Source: Verrucomicrobiaceae bacterium (GTDB lineage Bacteria; Verrucomicrobiota; Verrucomicrobiia; Verrucomicrobiales; Verrucomicrobiaceae). From it: DNA of 20,485 nt. The notes beneath the pieces were generated by a model. It made no database searches and was not told where the DNA came from. It saw only the letters and a list, made by a program, of their open reading frames with translations. The stretch's first letter is position 1, and each line of letters opens with the position of its first letter. The translations under genes were made by a program, and so were the position numbers. The stretch is from positions 1 to 20,485 of the forward strand of contig JAGKWZ010000083.1 of the NCBI GenBank assembly GCA_021151605.1, in the 5' to 3' direction. Shown here one piece after another: positions 12,645 to 20,485 of the stretch.

Positions 12645-13166
12645 TCAGGGCGCTGGAGGACGCAGGGAGGCTGGGAGACTTGGGCGGTAGAAGCTGAGGG
12701 TTAGCGGCGACCCCTGGGATTCAGTGCGCGGGTTCTGGGAAATGTTCACGGCGGCAGTGACAGTGGCGGACTGCATGGCGCCAAGGCCGGAGGGATTCGT
12801 GGTGCCTACAAATTGGAGAATGCTCGGCGTGCCATTGATGATCTGATTGAGCTGGGCGTTGTCGGCCTGGCTGGGCATTAGATTAAGGACATCTTCCGGA
12901 CGGACTCCGAGCTGCCAAAGACGGCCCATGTTTTCCTGGTAGTTACGAGTAACGGCTACCCGCCAGGTCATCTCCTCCTGAAGCATGAGTGTGCCGGTGA
13001 GAGATACCATGGCCGACATGCCGATGGCGACGACGGTGGAGGCAGCGAGGACCTCAATGAGTGTATAGCCGGCCCGGCAGAAGGTTGACGGTTGTTTTCC
13101 AAACCATCGTAAGCAACGGTCAACCACGGTAAACGACTGTAAACGGCTTTGACTTCGGATCTTCAC
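12645..13166 (-). CDS. Pseudopilin/minor pilin with class III signal
   Basis: A 173-aa protein with a long leader (33 residues) ending in CRAG, followed by YTLIEVLAASTVVAIGMSAM. This is the prepilin pattern: cleavage after Gly33, Glu at mature position +5 and a hydrophobic helix of about 20 residues that packs in the fibre core. Tyr replaces the usual Phe at +1 and is tolerated. The rest is a small globular domain. The leader is longer than usual; a later start is possible but no Met lies between the first and the cleavage site. The ATG overlaps the stop of the preceding gene by four bases. It is likely a minor subunit of the fibre or tip complex with the two neighbouring genes. Confidence 0.85.
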   Translation of the reverse strand: MKIRSQSRLQSFTVVDRCLRWFGKQPSTFCRAGYTLIEVLAASTVVAIGMSAMVSLTGTLMLQEEMTWRVAVTRNYQENMGRLWQLGVRPEDVLNLMPSQADNAQLNQIINGTPSILQFVGTTNPSGLGAMQSATVTAAVNISQNPRTESQGSPLTLSFYRPSLPASLRPPAP

Positions 13167-14782
13167 GGCGATGTGGGGGAGAAGTAGGACTCGAGCCAGG
13201 CATCACGTGGGAGAAGTGAGGCGAGAGTGGGCGCAGCGGGGGTGAGGGTGGAGACGGAAGCGTCTGAGACGAATCTGAGACGAGAGTGGTTCGTTCCATC
13301 TGCAAAGTAGCGCTTGAAGGACCAGTTGGTCATGACACCGCCTATCCAACGAACGTTTTGACTGAGGCTGGCGGGTAGCTTGAGAGTGACGAGCTGGCCT
13401 TCATTAATAAAGACCATGCGCCAGTCATGGGAGGCGATACTGGCGGTGGACCGAACCCAGTTCATGTAGAGGCCGCGGTTTGAGGGGCGGGCGACTTTGA
13501 GGCCGACGACGATGCGGCGGTTATTGTCATCGACGAGGGTGATGTCATTGAGCGGACGGGCTTCATCTTTATCAATGGCGATCATGATGGGCCGCATGGC
13601 TCCGGCTGCCTCAAGTGCAGGCGCGCTGGTCTGGCCGAGAAGGACGATCTGGTCCACAGAGTTTCCACTGATGCGGAAGTGCGGGAGATTGGGATGGTCG
13701 AGCCGGATGTATAGGGTGCGGATGTAGTTGCGGCTTAGACTGTAATCGAAAGGCGGATGCAGCGGCATGTCGTCGGGGTTGCCAGTGTGGTCATCGATCC
13801 AGTAGGCGGAGGAGGAAGTGCCGACTCGGCTGAACACATCAATGGTGACAAAAGACCCACGACCAGCGGTGTTTTCCCGCTGCATGAAATGCCAAAGGGA
13901 ATTGTCGGGGTTGCGGGCGTTGTTGACTACATTGAGATAGCCAGCAAAGCGGTCAGCCGTGGTAGAGGAAACAGGACCCGTGGTGCTGGGAACGGCCGGG
14001 AGATTGGAAGGGAGCAGCCTGATGGAGGCACCAGTGGAATCGGTCGTGGTGCCGAGGATGGCGCGCGAATTATAAGTATCGTGTGACTGGATGTACAGGG
14101 ACCGCGTGTAAAAAGGCAACTGTAAGGGACTCGGGGTGGTGCGAGCGAAGAAGGAAGCATTGTCGCGGATGACTGTGCGCCCCTCGACTGACCAGAATGT
14201 GTTACTGACGGCTGTACTCACGACTTCGATCTGGCGGCTGTCATAAGCTTCGCCGACGGGCTTCGTAAAGTAGGTGAAGACATCTCCAGCCAGGACGGGG
14301 CAGTAGGTCTTCAGGAAAAGGTAGGCATTGAAGTTATCAACTGCGGTCAGTGAGGAAGGTCGCTTGAGCTGCTCAGTGGTCAGATAGCTGCTCATGGGCC
14401 TCATTCCGGTGTAGTTGTAAGGGAAGACCTTGTCCATGGTCCCCGGAGTGCTTGTGGAAGTGTATATGTTCAGAGCGCTCCAACCATCAAAGCTGCTGAT
14501 CCCGCCAAAGTTGGCCCCTAGAGTGCCTGAGGTGTTGGCGGTGAGATTGCTACCGGGATCGAAGGCTTTATCCAAAGCACATTGCCAGGCGAACTGGCGT
14601 GAGTTTTCCACAGCGACACGACGCTTTAAGATAGTCTCTATGAAACCGACCTGAGCGCTACGAGAACTGAGGAGAGAGACCCAGGCGGTCATGAACATTC
14701 CGCTCACAATCATGAGCAGCAAGGCGGCCGCCATGAGCGCACCACGACGTGACTGAAACCGGCTGTAAACAGGGATGCGCAT
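13163..14782 (-). CDS. GspK/PilX-like large minor pseudopilin (possible Verru_Chthon cassette protein)
   Basis: A 539-aa protein that begins with a basic leader (SRFQSRRGALMAAALLL) and one hydrophobic helix to about residue 38 (ALMAAALLLMIVSGMFMTAW). It resembles the RRG-x-AL-x start of GspK and PilX N-terminal domains. It lacks the Glu at +5 seen in its two neighbours, as GspK does, which fits a tip subunit. A large exported domain of about 490 residues, rich in Ser, Thr and Arg, follows. Proteins of this type next to pseudopilins in this phylum have been called Verru_Chthon cassette proteins; the match is from memory. It overlaps the next gene by four bases and lies six bases after the preceding pseudopilin gene, so the three form one block. 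Confidence 0.7.
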   Translation of the reverse strand: MRIPVYSRFQSRRGALMAAALLLMIVSGMFMTAWVSLLSSRSAQVGFIETILKRRVAVENSRQFAWQCALDKAFDPGSNLTANTSGTLGANFGGISSFDGWSALNIYTSTSTPGTMDKVFPYNYTGMRPMSSYLTTEQLKRPSSLTAVDNFNAYLFLKTYCPVLAGDVFTYFTKPVGEAYDSRQIEVVSTAVSNTFWSVEGRTVIRDNASFFARTTPSPLQLPFYTRSLYIQSHDTYNSRAILGTTTDSTGASIRLLPSNLPAVPSTTGPVSSTTADRFAGYLNVVNNARNPDNSLWHFMQRENTAGRGSFVTIDVFSRVGTSSSAYWIDDHTGNPDDMPLHPPFDYSLSRNYIRTLYIRLDHPNLPHFRISGNSVDQIVLLGQTSAPALEAAGAMRPIMIAIDKDEARPLNDITLVDDNNRRIVVGLKVARPSNRGLYMNWVRSTASIASHDWRMVFINEGQLVTLKLPASLSQNVRWIGGVMTNWSFKRYFADGTNHSRLRFVSDASVSTLTPAAPTLASLLPRDAWLESYFSPTSP

Positions 14783-14788
14783 GGGATT

Positions 14789-15796
14789 TCAGAGAGTGGG
14801 AAACATGGGCACGGTGAACATGAAAGACGTGCTTCCTCCCATGTGATTATAGGCGTGACGTGGATCAAGCACTGGCAGAGTGGTGGTGCTGCGTGCGAGG
14901 TTGCGCGCACCTGGATCAGGCCACCAGATGAAGTAGAATGGGCGTTCAGCCGCCTTCTTGAAACGATCGATCTCCGTACTCTCCACCCAGGCTAGCCTCG
15001 TGGCCCGCTCGAAAGTGATGAAGAGCGGCGTGAAACCATCTGAAGCCCACTGGTCAGGGCGGGAGGGATCAGGGTTTGGAATGGATGGCGGGTAGAAGAC
15101 TTCATAGCCGCCTGAAAAAGCGAGCTGATACGTCGTGCCGAGGGGATTATCACTGTAGCGTTTCACACTAACGTAGTAGCCCTGTGGCTCGGTGCTGCCG
15201 GTGTAGCGGACGACATCAATGTCATAAAGCGCGAGAACCTTGAGCTTGTTCTCCACACGGCTGAAGCCAAGAACGAAGATGCTCGCATTCTCGGAGGGAG
15301 TCGTGGACGCCGTATTCAGCGGGTTGCGATAGTTACGATATGGGAAGGAGGCCGGGCGTCCGAGGATCTCATAGAGGTGATCATGGAATTTCTGCGGTGT
15401 GTCCAGTTCTCCATGCTGCACGGGATTGTATGAAATAGTGTGAGGCTTGTAGGTATTCACTCCAGAGCGAGGGAGACAAAAGACAGCAGTGGCTCCAAGT
15501 GTGTCAGACAAAAAGGTCTCCCGCAGTGTCTCTGCCTGAGCCATCATGCCGTAGCTCGGTGCAGTGACGACATTACGGCTCGTCCCAGAAGCATTGGGAT
15601 ATGCAAAGGCAGCCATCCTGGCAGCACCTAGTTGAACGGTCACAAGCGCGGCTACGCCAGTGCGCATGCGCACCAGTGTGCCATAACCAACCACGATACT
15701 GCCGAGGATGACCGCCCCAAGCGCAAGAACGGTCAGCAGCTCCATGGCGGTGAAGCCTAGAACAGAGAGTCGGAAGGCTGGGCGCTTAAGCTTCAT
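14789..15796 (-). CDS. Pseudopilin with large C-terminal domain
   Basis: A 335-aa protein with a short leader (MKLKRPAFRLSVLG) then FTAMELLTVLALGAVILGSI. This gives cleavage after Gly14, Phe at +1 and Glu at +5, the classical class III prepilin signal. The mature protein is large for a pilin and contains many aromatic residues, so it may be an adhesin-like or GspJ-like subunit. The first ATG overlaps the stop of the preceding PilP-like gene by four bases. With the genes downstream it makes a block of three fibre or tip components. Its own sequence specificity is unknown. Confidence 0.85.
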   Translation of the reverse strand: MKLKRPAFRLSVLGFTAMELLTVLALGAVILGSIVVGYGTLVRMRTGVAALVTVQLGAARMAAFAYPNASGTSRNVVTAPSYGMMAQAETLRETFLSDTLGATAVFCLPRSGVNTYKPHTISYNPVQHGELDTPQKFHDHLYEILGRPASFPYRNYRNPLNTASTTPSENASIFVLGFSRVENKLKVLALYDIDVVRYTGSTEPQGYYVSVKRYSDNPLGTTYQLAFSGGYEVFYPPSIPNPDPSRPDQWASDGFTPLFITFERATRLAWVESTEIDRFKKAAERPFYFIWWPDPGARNLARSTTTLPVLDPRHAYNHMGGSTSFMFTVPMFPTL

Positions 15797-16536
15797 TGGC
15801 TTTTACCAGCATGGTTGCCAAATAGCATGCGCAACACGGAGGCTTCAGGAACATTGGCCGGTGGTGTGGCCTTACTGCTGCTTTGAGTTGGGGAAGGCGG
15901 CGCGGAAACCGGTTTTTCATCCATGGCGATCGCCTTTACGGTCGTTTCCTGAACTTCAGAGGCCGGCAGAGGCCTGCTGACGACTTCCTCGCGGGTGAAG
16001 GCGGAAATCCCCGCCATACGCATGGTGCCGATTCCGCCGCCATCGGCAGAGCTCGGGCTCGGCATCTTGTAACGCACACGGGGAGAAACATCGACGTCGA
16101 TGACAAAGGGTTTGGGAGGAAGGCCTGTGGGTTTATTCTCCACCCAGACCATCTCAATCTGAGTAGGGCTGATGTTCTTCACCTTCAGTTTGACCTGCTG
16201 GTCGGGTAGCACATCCGGCACAAGCTGACCGGCCTCCAACCTCATGCTGCCTAGCATGACACGCATGCCAGCGGGACCGCTGCCTCCACCTTTGGCAGGC
16301 ATTTGGAGCAGAATGTCGCGAACTCGATTCTCCTCGGTGTCACCTTCCTTTTCGTTTTGATCGACAGTGGCCTCGAAGGGATTGTTTTCCTCGGGCTTGA
16401 TAAACTCCGGGCTTTTTTCATCCGGCAAAATGAGCGTGTACTGGACACGCTCCGTTGCCTCGGCGGGTTCTTCCTGGGCCAATGCCGCCGCTACCGGCAG
16501 CAGCAGGTAGATTGTAATGAGCAGATAAGATTTCAT
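15793..16536 (-). CDS. Secreted PilP-like pilus alignment protein
   Basis: A 247-aa protein with a cleavable signal peptide (MKSYLLITIYLLLPVAAALA, likely cut after ALA20). A Glu/Pro-rich, disordered segment follows with the NNPFEATVD element (about 51-59). PilP proteins have a similar unstructured N-terminal part with an N/DPF motif. Then comes a beta-rich part (MRVMLGSMRLEAGQLVPDVL, KLKVKNISPTQIEMVW). The C-terminal third is low-complexity Ser/Pro. There is no lipobox, unlike classical PilP. Position directly after PilM-N-O-like genes in the same operon is the strongest argument. It would bridge the inner-membrane complex to a secretin, which is not in this window. A GspC-like role is the alternative. 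Confidence 0.6.
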   Translation of the reverse strand: MKSYLLITIYLLLPVAAALAQEEPAEATERVQYTLILPDEKSPEFIKPEENNPFEATVDQNEKEGDTEENRVRDILLQMPAKGGGSGPAGMRVMLGSMRLEAGQLVPDVLPDQQVKLKVKNISPTQIEMVWVENKPTGLPPKPFVIDVDVSPRVRYKMPSPSSADGGGIGTMRMAGISAFTREEVVSRPLPASEVQETTVKAIAMDEKPVSAPPSPTQSSSKATPPANVPEASVLRMLFGNHAGKSQ

Positions 16537-16544
16537 AAGGACAA

Positions 16545-17132
16545 TCAGGTCTTCTTTTTCTTTGCCTTGTCTGTGGCGGAGGACAAATCAGCACCCACAT
16601 CAATGATGGGGGTCTCAATACTTACCTCTAGGCGGACCTGCCGGACGGTACTACCGCCAGTGATATTGCAGGAGGTGACACGCGCCAATGGCAGGCGCTT
16701 CTCGATGTCACCGAACCAATTGAGCACCTTTGCATATTCATCCTCCACAACCAACGTGGTCAGCACCACCTTGGGGATGAATTTGTCTGAACGGTTTGCC
16801 TTAAGTTCGCTTTTGGTCGAGTGAACAAGGGCGATACTGCGGTCCCGCAGGCTGAAGTCAAAAGCGTTCTCGATCTCCTGCTCGGTCTGGATTTTATCCG
16901 CAAACGGGGTCCAGGCCGCAAGGAACCTGCGGAGTTCTTCCGTCTCCGCCTTGGTTTTTGTGGTTTGGATTTCAACTGTCTGAAGTGCGATTTCAGCAGC
17001 CGTGGCCGCCTCGGCAGCAGCATTTGCATCCGCTTTCATGGCAGTGACTTTCTTGTGAACCATCTGCCCGCAATAGGCGATGATGCCGATAAAAATCATC
17101 AGCACGACACAGGCTATTTGTTTAGGATTCAT
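16545..17132 (-). CDS. PilO-like inner-membrane alignment protein
   Basis: A 195-aa bitopic protein with a short cytoplasmic start (MNPKQ), one membrane helix (IACVVLMIFIGIIAYCG, about 6-22), a coiled coil over residues 30-70 (Ala/Glu/Lys-rich) and a small periplasmic ferredoxin-like domain. This is the standard PilO arrangement. Length matches the family (about 190-210 aa). It lies 20 bases after the PilN-like gene and 8 before the PilP-like gene. PilN and PilO normally form heterodimers in the inner membrane that connect PilM to PilP. Confidence 0.75.
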   Translation of the reverse strand: MNPKQIACVVLMIFIGIIAYCGQMVHKKVTAMKADANAAAEAATAAEIALQTVEIQTTKTKAETEELRRFLAAWTPFADKIQTEQEIENAFDFSLRDRSIALVHSTKSELKANRSDKFIPKVVLTTLVVEDEYAKVLNWFGDIEKRLPLARVTSCNITGGSTVRQVRLEVSIETPIIDVGADLSSATDKAKKKKT

Positions 17133-17152
17133 AGTGCGTGTTTCAGCTGAGT

Positions 17153-17704
17153 TTATGGGTCCTGCCGCACGAGAGTGGATCGGTATTCGATGGACTCGCC
17201 ATCCTTGCTCTGTTGAGGAGCTAAGGATCGGTATTGGAGTCTCGATATACCAGTCTCCAGCAGACCGATCTCGGAGACTGATCCGCCATTGATGCGAAGA
17301 GAGAGAGCTAGGTTCTCTGGTACCTGCTCGCTACGCTCAATGGTCAGATCAGAAAGTCGCACTTCCGGCGGCATAGCTCTGGCGATAGCGGCAGTGATCG
17401 GCTGGACATTGCGAGCGCCTTCGACCCATTTCGCCAGTTTCTCAGCTTTTTCTGTTTCGGCATCCAGCTTGGCCTTTTCGTCTTGGAAGCGCTTGGTGTC
17501 ACTGTCATATTGTGCTTTCCGCGCTTCCGCTTCGATCTTATCCTTTTGCGCCTGCTTGTAAGCAAGCCAGTCCATGGTCATGAAATAAACAGCTCCAATC
17601 AGGGAGAGATAGAATAGGATGGGAATCGCCTTGAAACTGTCAGGTAGACGTTTCGATGTGTCGTTGCGCGGGCTTTTGAAGTCGTGACAGATAATTTCGC
17701 TCAT
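17153..17704 (-). CDS. PilN-like inner-membrane alignment protein
   Basis: A 183-aa bitopic protein with about 25 cytoplasmic residues, a membrane helix at about 27-48 (IPILFYLSLIGAVYFMTMDW), a long charged coiled coil (about 50-95, KDKIEAEARKAQYDSDTKRF and onward) and a small periplasmic domain. In PilN the cytoplasmic tail binds PilM; here the tail is MSEIICHDFKSPRND, and the canonical INLLP motif is absent. The gene sits 21 bases after the PilM-like gene and 20 before PilO, as expected for a pilMNOP block. Confidence 0.72.
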   Translation of the reverse strand: MSEIICHDFKSPRNDTSKRLPDSFKAIPILFYLSLIGAVYFMTMDWLAYKQAQKDKIEAEARKAQYDSDTKRFQDEKAKLDAETEKAEKLAKWVEGARNVQPITAAIARAMPPEVRLSDLTIERSEQVPENLALSLRINGGSVSEIGLLETGISRLQYRSLAPQQSKDGESIEYRSTLVRQDP

Positions 17705-17725
17705 GGCTGTGGTGAGGTTGGGTTT

Positions 17726-18595
17726 TCAGCGAGTGCCGAGAATGGTCCAGAGCAGATCATCTTGGGTCATGTCCTGGGCACCTAGCTTTTCGAGATGGGC
17801 CATAAGCTCGGATCGGAACTTTAGATCCTGACCGTCACTGATGAAATACACCGGACTGCCCTGTGGGAGCTTTTGCACGAGGGGGGTGATGATCTGCAGG
17901 CTGGTTTCTACGGCATCCGGACCCATGCCGCTGCGGCAACGGAGTTCCTTCCAGACATCATCCTGCTGAATGAGGACTGCGATAGAACCTTCACAGGCAA
18001 CGATGATCGAAGCATTGGCGGGCACGACTCCGCGCTTGATGTTGTAGATCTCTCCCACGGCGTGCTCCAGAAGCGCGAAGAGACCGCAGCAGACGCGACC
18101 TGGGCGGAGGCCGATGTTTTTCAGAACATCTTCGGTGGTCTTCACCATGCTCTCCTCACAAGCTAGCAACATGCTGGCAGTGGTCTCGGGATGGTGACAC
18201 ATGGCGTAGCGTTTCCCACGGTCATACTTCGGTCCAAGGACAGCGCGCGGATTGGTGCGCAGCAACCCCGTGACGTTGTCTCCACGCATCATATTGTTTT
18301 CCAGGCTGATGATGAAGCGATTGTTCACACTCACAGAACACCAGCCTCCATCCGCCATCTGCCGCCACTCATCGGCACGTTGGGGTGCGATGTCAGAAAA
18401 CTCACCCTCCATGACGCCACCATCTTCGAATCGCCCCTTTTTGTTCAAGGCCTTCCAGCTTGTCTGACTACGGCTGACGTTGATGAGCAGTGACTTCCGT
18501 CCTTCAAAGCGCTTTGCCCAACTGACGTTTGAGTCATCTGGCTCTGCGCTAAAGGCTGCGAAGGTTAGTACCGATTTGATTTCAGCTAATAGCAT
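17726..18595 (-). CDS. Divergent PilM-like protein
   Basis: A 289-aa cytoplasmic protein in the pilM position, overlapping the end of the PilT gene by 14 bases. Strand-like segments are in places that would correspond to an actin-like fold: SLLINVSRSQTSWKALN near the start, ASIIVACEGSIAVLIQQDD (about 194-212) and SPVYFISDGQD (about 245-255). The usual N-terminal DIG phosphate-binding signature of PilM/FtsA is not present, and the GGG loop near the C-terminus is replaced by SDGQD. So it may fold like PilM but not bind ATP, or bind it differently. The assignment rests mainly on gene order. A PilM-like or GspL cytoplasmic domain role is equally compatible. Confidence 0.6.
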   Translation of the reverse strand: MLLAEIKSVLTFAAFSAEPDDSNVSWAKRFEGRKSLLINVSRSQTSWKALNKKGRFEDGGVMEGEFSDIAPQRADEWRQMADGGWCSVSVNNRFIISLENNMMRGDNVTGLLRTNPRAVLGPKYDRGKRYAMCHHPETTASMLLACEESMVKTTEDVLKNIGLRPGRVCCGLFALLEHAVGEIYNIKRGVVPANASIIVACEGSIAVLIQQDDVWKELRCRSGMGPDAVETSLQIITPLVQKLPQGSPVYFISDGQDLKFRSELMAHLEKLGAQDMTQDDLLWTILGTR

Positions 18596-19646
18596 AAATG
18601 GATGTCAGGTTTTCGCGTTGCAGGTAATCGTAAACTTCATGTTCGGCGTAGCCGCTCTTCTTTGGCTGAGTGGGCTTCCAGCCATCAGCCATTCGGTTGT
18701 TCAGACAGCGCTCGAAGCTGATCATGCCACGGGTGAAGCCAGCCTCGAGTTCCTGCTCAAGGTTTTTAAATTCACCACGCCTGATCATGCCGCAGACAGA
18801 GTCGTAGGGCAGGAGCAATTCATGAATGGGGAAGCGCTTTCCGCGTGATTCATCAAACAGAAGCCGCTGGCAGAGGATACCGCGGAAGCTGTCGGCAAAG
18901 GAGAGCATTGCATTCTCCATGCGGTCACTGGGAATGAGCTTCAAATAGCGCTGCACAGTCTGCGCGGCACTTGAAGTGTGAAGAGTCGCAACCACGACAT
19001 GTCCAGTTTCGGCAGCCTGAAGAGCAATCTCAGCAGTTTCGCCATCACGAATTTCCCCGACGAGAATGACATCTGGCGCCTGACGAAGAGCGGCGCGTAA
19101 AGACTTGCTGAAGTCGAGTTCATCCGTGCCGATTTCACGTTGTGAAACCAAGGAGGGAATGCCCGATGGATAAACGAATTCGACGGGATCTTCGAAGGTC
19201 AATACGTGTTCCTGCCTCCTCTTTGCGCGCTCAAGGATCATTGAGGCGATAGTGGTAGATTTACCAGAACCTGTGGCACCACAGACGAGAAAGAGACCAT
19301 TCTTTGCTTCCAGAAAGGCTTTAATTGCCGCAGGTGGAACCATGAGCTTGCTGATGTCTGGAATGCTCTCCGGCAACAGACGCATCACCCAGCGTGGGCG
19401 ACCTCGAGTCACCATTCGATTCACACGATAGCGCCGATTTCCCAAGGCGAGAGCGTAGTCAATGCACCCTGCAGTGAATTCCAGCGGACGCTCTGGCTGG
19501 TAAATGAAGGAGTCAAAGAAGAGCTTGCCATTGCGCTTGTAGGTCAAAGGTTCCCACGGGGTGATGTAAAAGTCACTCACACCCGAATCCTTCGAGAGAT
19601 GAAGCATTCGATAACCAAGTTGGCTGCGTTCGTTGATGTCTTCCAT
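18582..19646 (-). CDS. pilT: PilT-family type IV pilus motor ATPase
   Basis: A 354-aa hexameric secretion ATPase. After an N-terminal PAS-like region, Walker A is GATGSGKST (123-131), followed by the Asp box LTFEDPVEF (149-157). Walker B is VILVGEIRD (193-201) and the His box is TLHTSSAAQT (221-230). The DTHELDF-like DELDFSKSLRAALRQAPD (175-192) is also typical. The C-terminal part has CGMIRRGEFKNL, in the place of the conserved AIRNLIRE of retraction ATPases. PilT powers pilus retraction; with no PilB seen here, it could also act as the only motor of this machine. The gene is followed immediately by the PilM-like gene (14-base overlap). The window shows no Shine-Dalgarno before its ATG. Confidence 0.92.
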   Translation of the reverse strand: MEDINERSQLGYRMLHLSKDSGVSDFYITPWEPLTYKRNGKLFFDSFIYQPERPLEFTAGCIDYALALGNRRYRVNRMVTRGRPRWVMRLLPESIPDISKLMVPPAAIKAFLEAKNGLFLVCGATGSGKSTTIASMILERAKRRQEHVLTFEDPVEFVYPSGIPSLVSQREIGTDELDFSKSLRAALRQAPDVILVGEIRDGETAEIALQAAETGHVVVATLHTSSAAQTVQRYLKLIPSDRMENAMLSFADSFRGILCQRLLFDESRGKRFPIHELLLPYDSVCGMIRRGEFKNLEQELEAGFTRGMISFERCLNNRMADGWKPTQPKKSGYAEHEVYDYLQRENLTSIYAIS

Positions 19647-19666
19647 GATGCTTTTTTGAGGAGGTT

Positions 19667-20485
19667 TTAACGGTCGCTCACGAAGCGGGCGCGCAGTTCA
19701 GCGCTCGCGGAGGATCCTTCATAAACAAGAAATTGGTTGCCCCGGGGAACTCCAGCACCTGGGTCAAGCGTGGCCCAACCGAGTTCGAGTCGATAGGTGA
19801 CCCCATCGACCTGGACGGTGAAATCTGTGCTCGGGTTGCGCAGTTCCACGATATCTGCACTGGTGGTGCGATCCGAGGTGTTTTCAGTGCTTACAAGACC
19901 GAGATTTACATGCACGACTCCTGATTTAGCTGGGTCACTGATGTCGAGATTGATGCTCAGAGTAACGCCGTCCGCCTCACTGTCATAAAAAGTCGTGCCA
20001 TTGAGCATGACCAGATCACCGAGAGCAAACCAGGTATTCGGGACGATGGTATCGAAAGGTTTACGTGTGAAACTAAGCACGTTTTCCGTCCCAGCATCGA
20101 GGAACTCGCCATTGCCAAGGTCCAGCTTGGTGTTGCCATGCTTGAAGGTCGATTTGTCCACACCATTAGCGGTTTCGGTCAGTAATCCCGAACCTCCAGT
20201 GGCATTGCCCCAGGTTCCCGTGCTAGAGCCAGTAAAGCCGGACACTAGGCGGTAGTAGCGGGCATTCCTTGAGTTACTGTCTGAATAAGCGACCGTATCG
20301 AGGGAAAAATTCCTTGCCACGACAAGATCAGAAGGAATCACAGGGATGGGGACTCCGAGATATGGCTCCCACCCTCCACCGTTCTTTTGGAACCTCAACT
20401 GTGAGACCGCTCCGCCCGGAGCGCCATTCGGGCTAAGTGTCACGGTAGTAGGAAAACCGGAGTAACTAAAGGTGCCACCCACAGG
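19667..20485 (-). CDS. Choice-of-anchor K domain surface protein, 5' end outside window
   Basis: At least 272 residues; the frame is open to the window edge (the first visible residues are PVGGTFSYSG), so the N-terminus is missing. Residues matching a choice-of-anchor K domain start at about GTWGNATGGSGLLTETANGV. They continue with KHGNTKLDLGNGEFLDAGTE, TWFALGDLVMLNGTTFYDSE and VHVNLGLVSTENTSD, and end in GNQFLVYEGSSASAELRARF. This family is found on exported proteins of varied anchoring type; here no PEP-CTERM or other anchor follows, the domain ends with VSDR. It lies 20 bases upstream of pilT on the same strand, so it may be an exported or pilus-associated protein of the same operon, or simply a neighbour. 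Confidence 0.8.
   Translation of the reverse strand, partial: PVGGTFSYSGFPTTVTLSPNGAPGGAVSQLRFQKNGGGWEPYLGVPIPVIPSDLVVARNFSLDTVAYSDSNSRNARYYRLVSGFTGSSTGTWGNATGGSGLLTETANGVDKSTFKHGNTKLDLGNGEFLDAGTENVLSFTRKPFDTIVPNTWFALGDLVMLNGTTFYDSEADGVTLSINLDISDPAKSGVVHVNLGLVSTENTSDRTTSADIVELRNPSTDFTVQVDGVTYRLELGWATLDPGAGVPRGNQFLVYEGSSASAELRARFVSDR

Noticed and set aside
1..20485. tRNA or rRNA genes
   Set aside because: No tRNA-like cloverleaf, CCA end or rRNA-like conserved stretch was noticed on either strand; a covariance search was not possible.

Overview
The window looks like a chromosomal segment of a Verrucomicrobiota bacterium, most likely Verrucomicrobiaceae or Prosthecobacter-like. This rests on three things: a divergent type IV pilus/type II secretion gene order with several pseudopilins, a choice-of-anchor K surface protein, and dispersed GGAGAC/GTCTCC mini-hairpin repeats that I associate with this group. 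The assignment is an inference from memory, not a search. Most starts lack a clear Shine-Dalgarno sequence.

Layout. (1) Positions 1-1845, ordinary GC-rich chromosome: a small putative membrane protein on the minus strand, divergent from a class II fructose-1,6-bisphosphatase (glpX), followed by a MORN-repeat lipoprotein. (2) 1846-2860: a repeat-rich stretch with hairpins and GTCTCC motifs, then a small DUF2442 gene bracketed by two near-identical 27-bp direct repeats. (3) 2858-8162: a visibly more AT-rich minus-strand operon of four overlapping genes, transcribed in the order DNA methyltransferase, phosphoribosyltransferase-like protein, ORC/CDC6-like AAA+ ATPase, and an unrecognised 323-aa protein. 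It has the hallmarks of a horizontally acquired anti-phage or conflict cassette and is the most interesting item in the window. (4) 8163-10953: an intergenic region with a perfect 12-bp palindrome, a divergent XRE regulator, GGAGAC repeat clusters, and a plus-strand micro-operon of three ORFs joined by stop/start overlaps, one of which encodes sixteen tandem heptads. (5) 10954-11319: a wreck of an IS3-family transposase on the minus strand, cut off on one side by a GAGAC hairpin array. (6) 11397-20485: a minus-strand operon for a type IV pilus/T2SS-like machine. In transcription order it holds a choice-of-anchor K protein (cut by the window edge), PilT-type ATPase, PilM-like, PilN-like, PilO-like and PilP-like proteins, a pseudopilin, a GspK/PilX-like protein, a second pseudopilin, and the PilC/GspF platform.

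How the genes work together. The pil genes form the inner-membrane alignment complex (PilM-N-O-P), a platform protein, a hexameric motor ATPase and three fibre or tip subunits. No PilB/GspE assembly ATPase, secretin or prepilin peptidase is visible here, so those would lie elsewhere. In the cassette at 2858-8162, overlapping reading frames imply co-translation. I infer a system in which an ORC-like ATPase senses or assembles on nucleic acid and controls a PRTase-like effector, while the methyltransferase marks self DNA. That mechanism is a hypothesis; only the domain identities are seen.
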